DNA from: Russula earlei
Lineage: Eukaryota > Basidiomycota > Agaricomycetes > Russulales > Russulaceae
Length of the DNA stretch: 64,000 nt
Assembly: GCA_025769875.1 (NCBI GenBank)
Contig: JAGFNK010000162.1
Location: forward strand, 41,349 to 105,348
Direction of reading: 5' to 3'
Part shown: piece by piece, positions 1 through 12,714 of the stretch
Numbering within the stretch: the first letter of the stretch is position 1
Layout: the number at the start of each line of letters is the position of its first letter
Position numbers and translations under genes: made by a program
The notes under the pieces: generated by a model
What the model was told of the DNA's origin: nothing
What the model saw: the letters and a program-made list of their open reading frames with translations, nothing else
The model's database searches: none

Positions 1-472
1 CGAAGGATTGAGTCGCGATAGAACCGTTGATGTTCTAGACCGTGAGAGTGGCAAGTCAGTCGCCGCGGGAAGAGGAAGCGGATGATGAGAGAAACCCCAA
101 GATGAAAAAACGAAGGGCGGGGAGCCTCTCTGCCAACGAGAAAGGAAAATGAAAAGAGGACGATACAGACCGAGGAGGTGAAGGCCGCCGTGAGTTGACC
201 GTTCCCAAAGTCCCATGCGCTAACCGCATCGGCTAGCTCGCGATAACGTTCGCGCATATCGGCGGTGATTTCGTCTGTTTTATCGACGTCCATGTCCTGG
301 AGGAGCCTGACGCGTTCCTCGAGCTCGACCCGCTGCGCGAGGAGACGTTCGCCGAGAGCTGCGGCTTGCTGGAGTTGTTTTTCCTTTCCATCGAGGAGGA
401 GTTGTAGGTGTTGACGCATATCATTTGGAGGGGAAGAATGAAAGGGAATGTCGAGGGAAGGACCGTCTGAAA
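1..472 (-). CDS. coiled-coil protein, internal exon(s), gene truncated by the window edge
   Basis: On the minus strand a reading frame opens after a good 3' splice site (CTTTTTCAG, near 467-475) and runs leftwards with strong coding character. It holds a heptad-like stretch rich in Leu, Gln, Glu and Arg (LQLLLDGKEKQLQQ, then LEERVRLLQD), followed by an acidic/basic helix (DKTDEITADMRERYRELADAV). This is typical of a coiled coil. A possible intron (GTCTGT donor near 190, CTGAC branch, TAG acceptor near 35) precedes the window edge. The first exon should lie to the right of 472, but I could not place it. I do not recognise the family. It could be a cytoskeletal or spindle-pole protein, but nothing in this piece proves that. 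Confidence 0.5.
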
Positions 473-797
473 AAGAGTCCATGTGGGGAGCAGGGCAAGT
501 GCGATGGTGGCTGGCGACGACCACGGCAGGCAACAGGAACGAGCGAACCACGCGTGTCGAGCACGCACCACGCATACATTTCCCACGGTTGCTTCCCTAT
601 TCCCCTGTCAAGATGTGATGCCTGTGATCCTCCCAACGATGCATTCCAATCGATATTCTGCTCTGCTCTGCTATGCTATGCTTTATGGATACAGCCCATT
701 GCGTCCAAGAAGTCTAGACCCTCCGCGCCCCCAGAGTCCGTGAATCAAACAACAGTACGAGACAGGAAAAGACGTGGTCCGTTTAGAAGAAGTCTAG

Positions 798-2280
798 TCA
801 CGAAAACGACCCATGATGTCGGGAACCGCCCCACCGACGCTGCCGGCGCGGGTCATGCGAGGTCGCAATGAACGGTTCCCCGCTCATGACGGTGGATGCG
901 CTCATCGGGTCCTGGGTCTACAGTGCTCCTTGAGACCAGTCCATCGAGTCGCAGTGGCGCAAAACGCTCACCTCGAACACGGTAGCATAACTAGACCCGG
1001 GCGTCGCCGGCCGAGAAGGGTCTCTTTGCGCTCCGCTGTACCTCCGATGGCCTTGTTCTGCGACAGCTCCGTACCCATACCCGCAATTATGAGCGCCGCC
1101 TCTCCCCGATGGGCTCTGCGTGCCTTGACTGTATGGACCATATCGTGGACTTGGTGTCTGAAGAGTGCGCGATCCTAGCGTCAGAGGTCAACGATCATCT
1201 TTCTCACAAGGAAGATTCCCCCCTCAACATCAACCCTGATAAGAATCGGCAACTCACCCAGTCCCATTCGCGTCCCAGTGGCGTCCACTCCACCTGGATC
1301 CCGACACTCGACCACTCCAGGTGGCAAAGCGAAGGGGGGTGCAAGTTCGGTAGGGAGCTTGATAATTCCAACCCGAGCTGTCCGTTGTCCCTGGGGTCTC
1401 CACCATGCGCCTATTTCCGAGCTCCGACGGTGGACGCGCTCGTCCCATCCAATCTTCACTTGGCGACGTCGTCCGGGATTCAGGAAGCGTGCTCGCCGAG
1501 CGGACCGGAGGTGATGATGGAGGTGGCGAGTCGCCGAGACGCAGCTGGAATTCGAATAAGCGTCCCTCTTCTTCGAGAGGTCCTGCCTCCTCCACCGTCG
1601 GCGCACTCCCTTGGACCGCGAACGGATTCAAGCGGAAGACGCTCATCATCTTTCTCATCGCCTTGGTGGCTTGCGTCGCCCGCAATGGCACCTGCGTCTC
1701 TCTCGGCCCCTCGCTCGCTGGACCTGGCGTCGACGGAGAGGATTCAAAGACAAATGCGGCCGTCACCGATCCGTCCTCTTGCTCCTCCTTCACCACAGGC
1801 GTGCTCTTGTGCGTCATCAGAGCCGCCTGCTCCACGTCAAGTCCGTCGTCCATGGTGTACAACAGGTCGCCGCCAGCGGGAGGGAATCGGAACATGGAAT
1901 CGAGACCCCGTAAACCAGGTGAGTGCGAGGATAGATGGCCGAGCTCAGTCACGGGAAGGCGCGATGTCAGCGAAGGATCGCATCGTGGCGACTCGGGAGG
2001 AAGGGGATGTTGCAGCGGATGCGCCCCAGACTGCAGCGGCCTGCGAAGACGAGGGTTCGCTCGGTTGGACGGCGGACTGGAGGGTCGAGTAAGACGAGTC
2101 GATGGTCCATGACGTGTGGGGTGCATCCCAGGGTTCAAGGCCAGAAGTCGAGGACTTGTTCCAAGAGTAGGGATTCGACATGGGCAGGGCTTGCTTCGGA
2201 GCGACGCTCAATATGTAGGGATGCTTGCTCTGAACGGGAAGTGGTCGGTCCAGAAAGGGCTGATAGTGGGCGAGAGCCAT
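798..2280 (-). CDS. Pro/Ser-rich orphan protein, multi-exon
   Basis: I do not recognise this gene. The start ATG is at 2280 and the first exon reads MALAHYQPFLDRPLP onward for about 110 residues. A second coding block follows with MFRFPPAGGDLLYTMDDG, a VKEEQEDG acidic patch (the VKEE matches a sumoylation consensus) and FEFQLRLGD. After one or two further introns the frame continues as TLQTPSPRYGPYSQGTQSP, then after an intron (GTGAGC donor near 974, CTGTAG acceptor) as TQDPMSASTVMSGEPF, ending at a TGA at 798-800. The donor near 1258 (GTGAGT) with the acceptor near 1173 (CTCTGACGCTAG) is convincing. The junction between exons 1 and 2 near 1950 could not be resolved without a frame conflict, so an indel or an unusual splice is possible. 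Composition suggests a disordered nuclear or regulatory protein. Overlapping plus-strand frames have no domain and are judged shadows. Confidence 0.45.
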
Positions 2281-5200
2281 GCTTTAGTTGGGCCTTTTTA
2301 GAAAGCGTTGAAACAGGACTTGATGGGTTGGTGGAGAACGTTGGGCGGATGGAGAGGAAGGGGGGTTTTTGAATGAATAAAGATAAATGAAAAATGTCGG
2401 AATGGGGGCGAGGTCCGCGAGGGATGACAGACGGAAGGAGAGGATTAAAATATGTGTTTGAGAAAGCCATCGCAATCGCCATCCTTCGGACAAGTCCCGC
2501 GTGCACGATGGGTTGAGAATCCCAGGCAGGTCGTAACGGATCTCTGATCTTGGTGCCGCGATTGTAGCACACCACGCCTGCGCCTCTAACAGTAGATGAC
2601 CTTCTCCAAGAGATCCACCTCCTTTGCCATCCTATTCGTTTTTGGTAGCCGGGCAATGGTCATCTCTTCCTCACAGACCACTCTTGCCGGCCGGGCGGGT
2701 TGTCTCCACCACACCGGCTCTCTTGCCTCCAGAAATTAACATTAACCGCTGCGCAAGTCGCCACCTCTCGCAACACAACGCGCGCGCGCAGCTTTAACGA
2801 AAGAAACCCTCTCTCAACCAGGATCAATTCTGCCGACCGAACATCTGGATCGAACGTACCCGCTCGACGGCGCCACTCTACTTTATGCGCGACCGTGTAT
2901 GATCTGAGACCGATCACACCGTATCTTGAGACGAAAATCTGACGCCTCCTTCCAACACACTCTTTATGATCCAAATCTCCCGACTTAAGAATTCATTCCA
3001 CCTACCAAAGCGAGGAATGCCGAATATCGCACCTAGAGCGCACTTCGTCGCAGAACGCAAACGTTGGCGTTCTCTCGCGCTCGAAAGGCAGCCCGAGCAC
3101 CATCTCCATCGACCAACGCACTTCTACGGGACCTGCTTACGTTTCCGTCTTATCGACCGCGGCCGCCTCTTTTTCAGTGCTCGGCTCGCACGACCCCTCG
3201 ATGGTTTGTGCCCTTGAATAGTCGTTCCAGATCGTTGCAGCGCGGCGCGTTCTGTTTTCTCGATCGGTTGCGAGCGAATATGCAAAACCCGTAGTCACGT
3301 CCTCTCTTTTCCTCGAGAAATCGTTGATCTGGGGACACGCTGTTTCCTGCCCAGCCTCACACGCCATCCAGCTTTTCAAACCCGGTGATGTCCCGGTCTC
3401 TTTAAAAGGAGGATGGCAAGGGTGATCTTGAGCAGCCATCCCGGAAGCGACCAGCAGGCAGACACACCATCGACTCCCTGGTCGTTGGTTGGAGATCCTG
3501 GCAGCTTGAACCTTCCATGTATCATCGACGTCTCCGATGATTCATGGCCACTCACGTTCTACTTTTATCCAATACGCCTCACCGCCGACGCGGGAACACT
3601 GCAGGAAGGGGCTTCCAAGCTTCGTCGGCCGACAAGTATGAAGGGGGGGGTGTCCCGAGCATCATTCTTTCAGCGAACACTTCAATGGCGCGATACGGTG
3701 GCAGAGCCCTCGGACGGTAACTTTCCTCTGGACACCAAGGCGATGGTAACTCCGGGCACAACCCGAAGAGGGCTTCGACCCCCTGCTCACTCACACAGCC
3801 TAACGGGAAGCGTACCGGCGGATCTACGTAGCCAATTCTCACAAATCGTCAGGGCCCTCGTGATTTCCCGTAGGGCAGCGCCGCACCGTACACCCCTCTG
3901 ACACTCGTGGTACCCCTTCTCCTCGCCGAATTCTGACAGCTTCGGGCAGTCCACCTCACGTTCTTTCGCCGCAGACGTTTCAATCAACGCGCTGTTGACA
4001 GCACGTAACTGTCATGTGGTCAAAGTCAGCCTCCATCTGCGCGGACCGTGAACGCGGATATCCTCCCTTCAGGTCACTCGATCCCAACATGCTACATGTG
4101 TGCGCATCAGCTATGACAGAAAGTTCGTCACCCAATACCGCGGCCTGTTCTCTTCGGCGCAGCGCATCAAACGCTCGGCGCGGCGCACGCCAGCACCCCC
4201 GATCGACATAGGCTGAGGTGCTAGTCTGCTCTCGACTTGGTCCTCGCTGCGTCACACTCACCTTGTATCCCGCTCCATTCGCTCGTCGTCCTTATCGACT
4301 TTTAGGCCTGCTCATCGCCGATTTATAACAAAACGGCTGTTCCTGTGGTGTTCAAAGATGAAATGAACCTCACTTCTCTTGCGTTCCTCCTCCACGACCC
4401 ACGCTCGTGCCGTTTTGACGGGAACCATCCGTTTCCTGCGCTTCTTTGCCCTGCCTGCTCATTCGCTGTCGTAGGGCGGAGGGGAAAGGATGCCGCATCG
4501 ACTTTTTCTCCGCGCCGGAAGGTAGTCCTCTTTGACGTCTGCGCAGGAACAATTATTAGTTTTTTCTGACTCGGCGGTCCCAGAGCGCCTTACCTCTACT
4601 CAATGTGGGGGACCGTTGCACTCTTGGACGAAATACCGCTTCCTTGTACGTGTTTCGGGGACTAGACCCTGGCTCCACGGGCCTGCGGTTCAAGTGGTGC
4701 CGGGTCACCGAACGCCCCGAAAGAATAAAATGGCGTAGAGCGGAGCTTCACTGAGATAAGCATCGCCTCGTCACGGGCCTTCCTTTCGATATACGGGCGC
4801 AGCGACGCCCAGATCGCAACGCATTGGTTTTTCGCCTTTGCATGCGACCGTGCAGTCGGTCGCCTAGCGCGGTGAGGCAGCTGCATGCCGAACCTCACCG
4901 TCCGCAACCCCTGTAAACGGCGGATTGCAAAATCAGCGCTGCGGATCGAGGGGATTTGAGGGCGAGTCGCACGGCTTCTTGCCCAGTTTATCACTGGTGG
5001 GCGCGATCCTTTGCCGGGCGGTTCATTGGCACTGGGCGACAACAAGCGCCTGTGTGTGCGCGTGTGCGGTTCCTATCTCTGCAACCACGAGGACAAGTTG
5101 TCATCACGAGCGGTTCCCTCATCAGCACTTCTGTCGTCTCCCTACCCACCATCACCGTTCAACTGTCCGTCGATGGTGGAGATCCAGTGCACTTTCTCCC

Positions 5201-6189
5201 TCCCTTCCCCTCCGAATAAAAGGATTTTTTTTATCGTCGTCCGTTCCGTTATTTATGACACGAGCGCCAGCTGCGTGGAAAATAAAAAGAAATTGGGCAG
5301 AGATAACAGCAGGAAAGGGACGCGAAACCAACCGGGCCGTCCAAGGGAGCTTGGACTATTTTATCCCGTCGACGGCTTCAGATCGCGACCTGTCCGGGAT
5401 GGATACGGGATCGGTGTTGTGTGATTACGGCGGGGAAAAGAGGGGGGGGGGGGAGGAGAACGCTGTCACATAAACCCTCCTCCCCCCGATCTGCGTTTCG
5501 AGAGGCGAACGACACGACTGACGGCACTTCCCTCCTCATAACGCCGTGCGACCCCCTCCCCCCCCCCCCCCCCAAATGCATCTTTTTTTTTTTTTTTCCT
5601 TCTTGCCTTTATTTTTCCCTTCTCGAGCTCAGGGAGGCGCGGCGAAGTTGGGTGATTGAATTTGTTGCCTCACGCTGTTCATTTTGTGTAAGCTTGCTTG
5701 AAACCTTGGGACGGAAATTGCGCGTCTGCGCCTGCGCCTCACCTCACCTTCTGGCAATTTCCACTAGTCGCCGTGGCCAAGCTGTCCGAGGCCGGGCACA
5801 TCAAAGCCAATTATATGCTGACTATCCGCTTCCAGCTTCCCCGCCTTTGAAGAATACTGGGTACCCGCACCCCTCTTCCTCAATTGCCGGCGGAATCCTT
5901 GACAGCCCCCCTCGGATGGCATCCAAGACAGTGGGCGCTTCGAGCGCCTACGAAATTTGTCCTCTGACGAACGGGGCGCAGAAAATGGCAAGTCGGGACC
6001 TGACTGCGGGTAAACTAGGGAGAGTTGGGACAAAAAGCCACCGTATTTTGTTGAATATAGGTGGGTCGCTGTGTACATAAAAACATGGTTCGCGTGCCTT
6101 GCCAATAGCGGCGCACATTGATGAGGGGGACTCGGTCAAGGGACGACGACAACCCAAAAGAAAAATTTTTCGCCGGTGATTTTAACCTT
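2281..6189. other. gene-poor GC-rich stretch, no supported gene
   Basis: About 3.9 kb in which many short open frames occur on both strands. None has a recognisable domain, a consistent intron structure or a convincing codon pattern. It contains homopolymer tracts: a G run near 5440-5455, sixteen C at 5558-5573 and fifteen T at 5583-5597. Part of it must be the promoter of the gene starting at 2280. Unannotated RNA genes or rapidly evolving small genes cannot be excluded. Confidence 0.5.
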
Positions 6190-7331
6190 TCAAAACAGCT
6201 GCTCATCAGACCATCGCCCCACCCACCACCGGCACATGCCTTTGCGAGCCCCTAACTGGTCCCTGTCCATCCCCGGTACGGGCAAAGCACCCCTCCACAC
6301 GGCGTCGACCTCCCGCCCGTCTTGACCGGCTCCACTGTCAACCCACAAAAGCCCACGGCGCTCCGCCTGGTGCAAGAAGGCGGTGCATACGTCGGACTTT
6401 GTGTACACCCCAGCCGCCACATATACGCGCGCTCTGTCATGGCGTGCGAGGAGCGTGCAGACAGAGTCGAGCAGTGCCCCGTGAGACCGGTCAAAGTGGA
6501 GCAGATCCGAGAGGACGACGGCGTCGAAACCCTCAGAAGGCGACTGAAGTCCTCGAGACGATAGCAGCCGACTCAATGGCCCGGGTTGCGGGCGCTCGAT
6601 CAGCAAATGGTGGAACAGAAAATAGGGGAAGAAGCGAGGGCGGTGGAAGGGGAAGAGAGGGAGAGAGGGAGAGGGAGAGGGAGAACGCCTACAGTAAGTT
6701 GCTGGGATCTTTCCCCCATTCGTAGCCGCGGCACTGTACTGTGCAAGGGGCGGTAACGGAGCTAGAGTTCCTATCGACGTTGGTCTGAAGGTTGCTGAGA
6801 ATCAGGTCGTCAGGATAGTCGGTGACGACTACGAGGGTGGGGGAAGCGGGCAAGGTGGACGCCAGGAGGGATGGAAGGGCGGTGCCCGCGCCCAACTCCA
6901 CGACTGGATTGATATTATTATAAACCGTGGAGAGAGGAAAGCGAGAGAGCATACCAGAACGATTGGAAAGGTCTATGAGGCCTCGTTCGATTCGTTCGGC
7001 TAGCAAGAAGGCAGGCGAGAAGATGTGATCCGCCAGCAATGTGTTGGCCTGAGAGGGTGGAGGACTAAGCCGTACAGCGGGGATTCAATCAGCACACGAT
7101 GTACCTTGCCTTGCTTTGTGTGTCAGAGAGGACGTGTAAGTCTGACTTTAGATCGATGCCGGCTAGGCTAAACACGCGCCACCGTACCTTTGGGGCTGCG
7201 GTTAGGGTCAAGGGACCAAAAAGCAAAGGAGGTTCATGAGCAGCGATCTCAGCGTGGTGTTCCCCTGAGAAAAGGGCGAGGGAGTCGCCAAAAATACATT
7301 CCACGGATTCGTGTTGTTGTTGTTGGTCCAT
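6190..7331 (-). CDS. EFM7: protein N-terminal and lysine methyltransferase, EFM7/NNT1 type
   Basis: A seven-beta-strand, S-adenosylmethionine-dependent methyltransferase of family 16. In yeast, EFM7 methylates the N-terminus and a nearby lysine of translation elongation factor eEF1A in the cytosol. Four exons: 7331-7188, 7048-6955, 6903-6693 and 6571-6190, summing to 276 residues plus stop. Motif I is VELGAGTALPSLL, followed by VVVTDYPDDLILSNL, the family GYEWGKDPS element and FDAVVLSDLLHF. Introns 1 and 2 are textbook (AAG/GTACGG with CTCAG; G/GTATGC with CCAG, 51 bp). The third has a weaker GTAGGC donor and TTGAG acceptor and contains a GA-rich microsatellite (about 6640-6685). The N-terminal region lacks the usual HPLWGHYLWNA signature and reads ANTLLADHIFSPAFLLAERIE instead, so substrate preference may differ. 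The start was chosen because MDQQQQHESVECIF begins the first exon just after the divergent promoter. Confidence 0.8.
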
Positions 7332-7637
7332 TCCATATAATTAATTATTATAATATAACAACGATAATTAACCACCATGATCACGTGATGTCGGAGTGTG
7401 GGAAAGGTACGAAGGGATGGACGCGCGTGGGAGCCACGAGGCTTGATGACAGCCCGCCTCCCGTCCTTAACTACTCCTCCCGTACCTGATCTCACCTCCT
7501 CCCTCTCGTCGTCCGTACATCCCGCCCGATTCAACTCCCAGACTCGATCCCTTTTCCTCTTCTTTCTTCCTTTTCTTTCATTTCTCTCCTTCTTCCTCTT
7601 CGTTCTTGTATTCTTGTCTCCCCTCTTGTCATCCCGC
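7332..7637. promoter_or_regulatory. shared divergent promoter of EFM7 and the cAMP phosphodiesterase, with a TCACGTGA palindrome
   Basis: 306 bp separate the two start codons. The segment nearer EFM7 is AT-rich (about 7337-7372). At 7381-7388 lies the palindrome TCACGTGA, which contains the CACGTG core bound by fungal bHLH factors such as Cbf1 and Pho4. The segment nearer the phosphodiesterase is strongly CT-rich (about 7480-7630), as is common just upstream of basidiomycete start codons. That a bHLH factor binds here is inference. Confidence 0.5.
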
Positions 7638-9846
7638 ATGGATATGCTTCAGCCTCCCCCGCTCTCACAGCCTAGGCGGCGGAGCGTTGACGTCGGCGGC
7701 CTCTCTCTAGCCCTCGGTTCTCAGGGTTTAGGTCAGGGTTGGGTCGGTTGGGACGACTCCAAGATGGACACCGAAGAACAGCAACTCCTGTGCGTCCATC
7801 CCTCTCCGCTCTCGTTCGCCGCAACCACATTTACCCAGTCCTGTCAGCTTCGCGGAACTTCTCAGCGACATGTACAATCATACCCATACCGTCATCAATG
7901 CCCACGAACCATCGCACGTCCATTTTAATTTGTCATCCCCCCCCCCTCTCATTCCCTATCGCCAGGGCGCCTATCGATGTTTCGATGGAACGTCGTGCCG
8001 AGCTTATTAAATCCCTCGACAACTGGCACTTTGAACCCCACAAACTTCCGGAACATGAGGTGCTTTACTGCTCGCTCGCCATATTCGAGGCACTGTTCCG
8101 CCTTGAGGGCCTTTTAGAAATGGTCCCTGCGTCTATCGGTGCGTAGGGGTGCACGCCATTCGCTCTCCCCTCACCTCATACCTCTCGTCCACAGATCAGG
8201 TCAGGGATTTGCTCTTCAATATGCGACATGTCTATCGTCACCAAAATTCGTATCACAACTTTGAGCACGCTCTTGACGTCCTCCAAGCCATTCATATGTT
8301 TCTCCGCTCTGCTGGTAGAGTCCCCCCCGCCTCTATCCTTCTGGAACCCGATAGTCGAACGTGGAAACCCAAGCAATCCGCGGATAAACCGGCTTTAGTA
8401 CAGTATTTAACGCCAGCCGATTTGTTTTGTTTGTACGTTGCTTCGATTGGACATGACGTCGGTCATCCCGGTGTCACGAACATGTTCATGGTGGGCTTCT
8501 CCTCTCTTTTCCCCTCTTATCTGTCCTCTCACCGAACCCCACTTTACCCAAGAAAAACGCCCAGGCGCCTTTATCTTCACTTTATGATCATAATTCTCCT
8601 CTGGAGCAGCTTCACTACACCCTTCTTATCCATATCCTTCGCCGTCAGGGTTTTGGCTTTCTGCTTGACAATGCTCATTCAACACCTCATTTCCGAAAAT
8701 TGCTCGCAGAGACAGTTTTAGCGACCGATATGCGCGTGCACTCCCAGTTTATGAAACGCTTTCAACAGCTCATTGACGGCGCTGAGGTAGACCAATGGAC
8801 AAAGAGGGTTCTGGTCTGTCAAGCGCTCATTAAGGCCGCGGACATAAGTAACCCGGTAATGAACCCTCTGTCTCGACTATCTACCTCGTCTGAGCGATCA
8901 TTCAGTGTCGTCCGATCAATGTCTCACAACATTGGGCGTCCGCCCTCCAGGAAGAATGGACGTCACAGGCCACCCTTGAGCGGCACCTGCACATGATCCC
9001 ATCGGTAAAGGAAGAGGCCGACCCGTTGTCAGAAGCCAAGTCCCAAGTCTGGTTTATTGACACATTTGCGAAACCTCTTTTCGATCTCACTGCCTCTGGC
9101 ATCCCGGGTCAGTTTCGAACATCCCTTCATGTCGTCTCGGTTTCCGTTTGACATGTTCTCTAAATACAGAGACGGCAGAATACGCGAACAACTGCACCGA
9201 GAACCTCGCCACATGGAAAGCAAGAGTCCTATTGCTTTCCTCATGTGGTGATTGCCCAAGTCCTGTCCACGATACTCACAGTTGTTCTGTTCGTGAACGT
9301 GAACGCCCACTCTCTCCTCCCCATCCTCCCGAAGATTTCGTTTCCGCGTTTCCCATGGCTCTCCCTACCGCCTTCCGACAGGGGGTCGATCAAAGTGATA
9401 GGTCATCTTTTCACGACTGGGGCTCCATCTCTGTATCCTCTGCCGCCGCCCTGACCGATACCGATTCATCTCGCGCATCATCACCTACCCATGTCCCCGA
9501 AGCATCGAACAGCGCTTGTCCTCGCTCGCTGTCCATCACGAGTATCAGCACGTCCAGCAGCATCAGCTCCTCATCTCCGAGCATCACTTCGACATGTCCT
9601 TCCGCGGGACTCTCAGACGCTCCTGCCTCGCTCGCTTTGCTCCCCCCATCACATGATGGTACGCTTGGGCTCATGGTAGACGTTGGCGCGGATAGCAGCG
9701 TGAGTAGTGCTGCGGCTATCCGTGCGGCGTATAAAGTGAGCGTACGCAAAAAGCCTAGCTCTAACCGCTACTCGTGGAGCCCTGGCCTGCGTGACATGGC
9801 CCCTCGACGAGAAATGGCTATTGCCGCAGGCCAAGGCATTGATTGA
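7638..9846 (+). CDS. PDE2: 3',5'-cyclic nucleotide phosphodiesterase (class I, HD domain), high-affinity PDE2 type
   Basis: Hydrolyses cAMP to 5'-AMP and so lowers protein kinase A signalling in the cytosol. Seven exons (7638-7789, 7848-7931, 7966-8138, 8195-8490, 8553-8855, 8906-9107, 9170-9846) give 628 residues in an unbroken frame. The metal-binding HD signature is present: HNFEHALDVLQ near residue 160, then SIGHDVGHPGVTN near 225, AETVLATDM, and KAADISNPCRPI, where the last aspartate completes the site. The C-terminal 200 residues are Ser/Pro-rich and probably disordered. Intron 2 is only 34 bp with a weak GTCATC donor and a C-run and is the least certain junction. The start is the first ATG after a long pyrimidine tract. 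An upstream in-frame ATG at 7398 would add a low-complexity leader and is less likely. Its partner across the promoter is EFM7. Confidence 0.9.
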
Positions 9847-12714
9847 TTAGCTAGCCTTATCCATTCCGTTCTGGTGTTTGAACTTTATCAGGCCGACTCG
9901 ATGACCAAAAATTGTATGTATACCTGTATCATTCCATCCTGCGATCACAACGTGCACACGAATGTCCGACGATCTTGACGAACGAGGAACATCACACGCC
10001 TACATCTTTGCATTCACAGTATTTTCAATCTCTAACCTTCGTCCCTCTCGCGTACTACTCCCTCCTTTTTCTTTCGGTTTAATTTTTTGTTAGTGGCATC
10101 ATCGGCCCCTTTTGGTCCTCATCAGCAGCCATCTGTTTGCCGTCCTTGTATTGGGTTCGGTAGGCACGTGGAGGGTTCACAAGATACCTCGCACACGCCT
10201 TTCTGTAGCTAGTGACTTCATACGCGCTTTAACGCTTACGCGAATATCGTCGGCTTGACTGACGCAATGCATTTACGTACGAGCGAGGGTCATGGTCGAA
10301 AGCACGCCGAGCTCGTCCGAGAGACTATTGCACATCGGCGTACTCTGTCTTCTGCATTGATTGTCCAGTGGAGAGTGGGAGTGAAGACTTGCGCTGCATC
10401 CCCAATATCCGGGCGCCTTTGAACGTCTGGTGACCCCCTGACCATGTTCCTTACTCTGAAAACTTTCCAAGCCCAGTTCAATCGCTGACGGTTGATCACA
10501 GCCGACGGGCAAGGGTTGCGCCACGCCATGGTCGCAAGCCAAGGATTTATTTTTAGTGAGGAATTGAAGTACGGTAACGGAACGGTGAATAGGGAAGGGG
10601 AAAAAACCCCGCGAAACCCGACAAAGCGAGGACTTTAAGCGTCGTGTCCATCCCGTCCGTCAAGACTGCGAACGAAACGACCGATCATCGATCAGGAGTA
10701 CGTTGGATTCAGACAATGCGGCGACGTTTCCGACAAGCGAGCGATCGATTGCGTTTGTGTCCGCTGGATTTTGTCAGTTGGGATGCTTGACCGTGTAGGT
10801 ATGACGTGATGGCGCTCTGGCTGGCTGGCACGCCACCACTACGCCGCCCGCGCCCATTGGGAAACCCATTCGGAAAAACGCATCGCAGTTGATAACGGCG
10901 GCGGAAGCTCTAGGGGCTACTACGGGGGCCAAATCACATCAAGGTTTTTTTTTTTAAATATATTCATACTGAGCGCCAGTGTGCACAGGCGCCCGAAGGG
11001 ACGACCCGTTTCGAGGGTCGAACGCACCGCTCGTCACTCAGACCCCGGTACCGACTAAAGAAAGGGCTCGACGATAACGTCCTATATGGTGACTCGCCAG
11101 CCAGACGGACTAGGGAATGCTCCTGTCAGGGTTGGGGAGGAAGCCGAACTGGGAACGCCCGCACGCGGAAAGATAACGACCTCCCTTGCGCCTCGGAGAC
11201 GCTCGCACGCGACGGAGCGCATAGGAAAGAGGCGCGTCATATCCGGTCGAGTCGACGTTTAAAAATCGTTCGACGGGCGTCAGGTGTGCGTGCGTGCAAC
11301 CAGGTCAAACAAAATTTTTGACTTGCCGGGCGGCTGATCGACCCAGGTGTGGATGAGGCTTTGGATACCCCTCCTGAATTTTTTTTTTTTTTTTTGTGCA
11401 GACGCCGGTATGATCAGGGTACAGCGGCATGGATTCCCATTCCGTGCGCAGCCGCCCTTTGTGTGACTTGACCGCGCGCACGACCGGGCATGTCATATGC
11501 CGCAATCGGAGTGGATACGCACGAGAGCGAGCGAGCTCTCGGTGGGGGTACGCAATGCGGAAGAGAATCGTGAGATTTCGCTCTCGATTCGATTCTCGAA
11601 AGCCATCGTTCGGGCGTCCAAAGCACTCGACTGCTGATTGCAAAGGGAAGGGCAGTTCACGACAGGCCATGGGCGAGGAACGTTCGACTTTTGGTCCCCC
11701 AATGTCGCGGTGGAGTTCTATGGGGGCAGAACGAGGAGAGGTAGCCTGATTGAGGAGGACAGAACGGCAATAGCAACGGTTGCCGCGATGCTGCTCGATG
11801 GGGATTTCGTGGCCGAAAGGAACTCGGAGGACAAGTCGAAGCGGTCACGGGCACCCGCAGAGCAGAGAAGGGGGCGTGATGCGAGGGAGCTCAGAGCCCG
11901 AAATGCCAGAACGGCACTCCCGATACGCATCTCCCGTCATGGGAACACATCGCGAAGCTCAGAAGGGCGAGCCCGATGACGCGATGACGAAACGAACCAG
12001 CGAGAGGGCGCCAATAGGAGGAAACGCGGCGATTCGTCGGCGCCATCGACCATCGCATCGGCGAAAATCGGGCCCCTTCTCGAGAAACTCTGCCGCCGGA
12101 AGACAGGACCAAGGTGTTCATGTCCGAGGAGGGAGAGAGGGAGAGGGGACGACAGGAAGTTCAACCCCTCCTCGAGGCCTCCTCTCTCACATGCATGAAA
12201 AGACAGTCATAAACCCCACACAACTCGGAGCACGTCGCGTCGCGCCCCCACCTATACAATGAACGTCGAGATCGACCGCCACTCGACGAGACTGGGAAGC
12301 TTCGCTTAGATCTGCATCGTAGAGAGGCACGGAAGGAAAGACTCGGACTGTATCCCATGCATCACGTGGGATAGAGACACGCCGGGGGCTGGCGATTTGT
12401 GAGTTTTTGCACAACACGTTCTGGTCAGTGAGCGAACTAGGGGGGGGTAAGTGTGACCTCTGACGGTCTTAAGTCGCAGCCAGTATCCGACGAGTCGATG
12501 AGACGCCAGTTTCCCGCCTGCGGGCTCAGTCAAGTCGGTACTTCGTGGCCCAAATTCGTGGCCGGGCTTGATTTTGGCTTGGAGCTCTTCGAGGCGCAGG
12601 GCCTTTTCCAGGTATCGCCTTTCCGGTCGCTGCAGGACCGGCGTGGCCGAGTTGCTTCTCTTGTGTGGGGCCTGTTAGGTTCCAGGCTACTAGATGGACC
12701 GGTCACTGGAATCA
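9847..12714. other. intergenic, no supported gene
   Basis: Nearly 2.9 kb after the phosphodiesterase. The first few hundred bases are its 3' flank. Open frames at 10273-10542, 11305-11749 and 11638-12262 overlap one another on both strands, are rich in Arg/Ser/Pro and carry no domain or credible splice pattern. T/A tracts occur at 10944-10958 and 11380-11395. A small undescribed gene at 11640-12260 (plus) is possible, but I cannot support it. Confidence 0.4.

Noticed and set aside
1109..2112. Long overlapping plus-strand frames opposite the Pro/Ser-rich gene, with a good donor at 1919.
   Set aside because: No domain, Arg/Ser-rich shadow composition, and the minus strand gives a chain of four plausible blocks ending in a stop. 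Kept as a doubt in the feature entry.
4925..6105. Several open frames of 100-220 codons on both strands.
   Set aside because: They run through homopolymers, overlap each other and have no domain or intron pattern.
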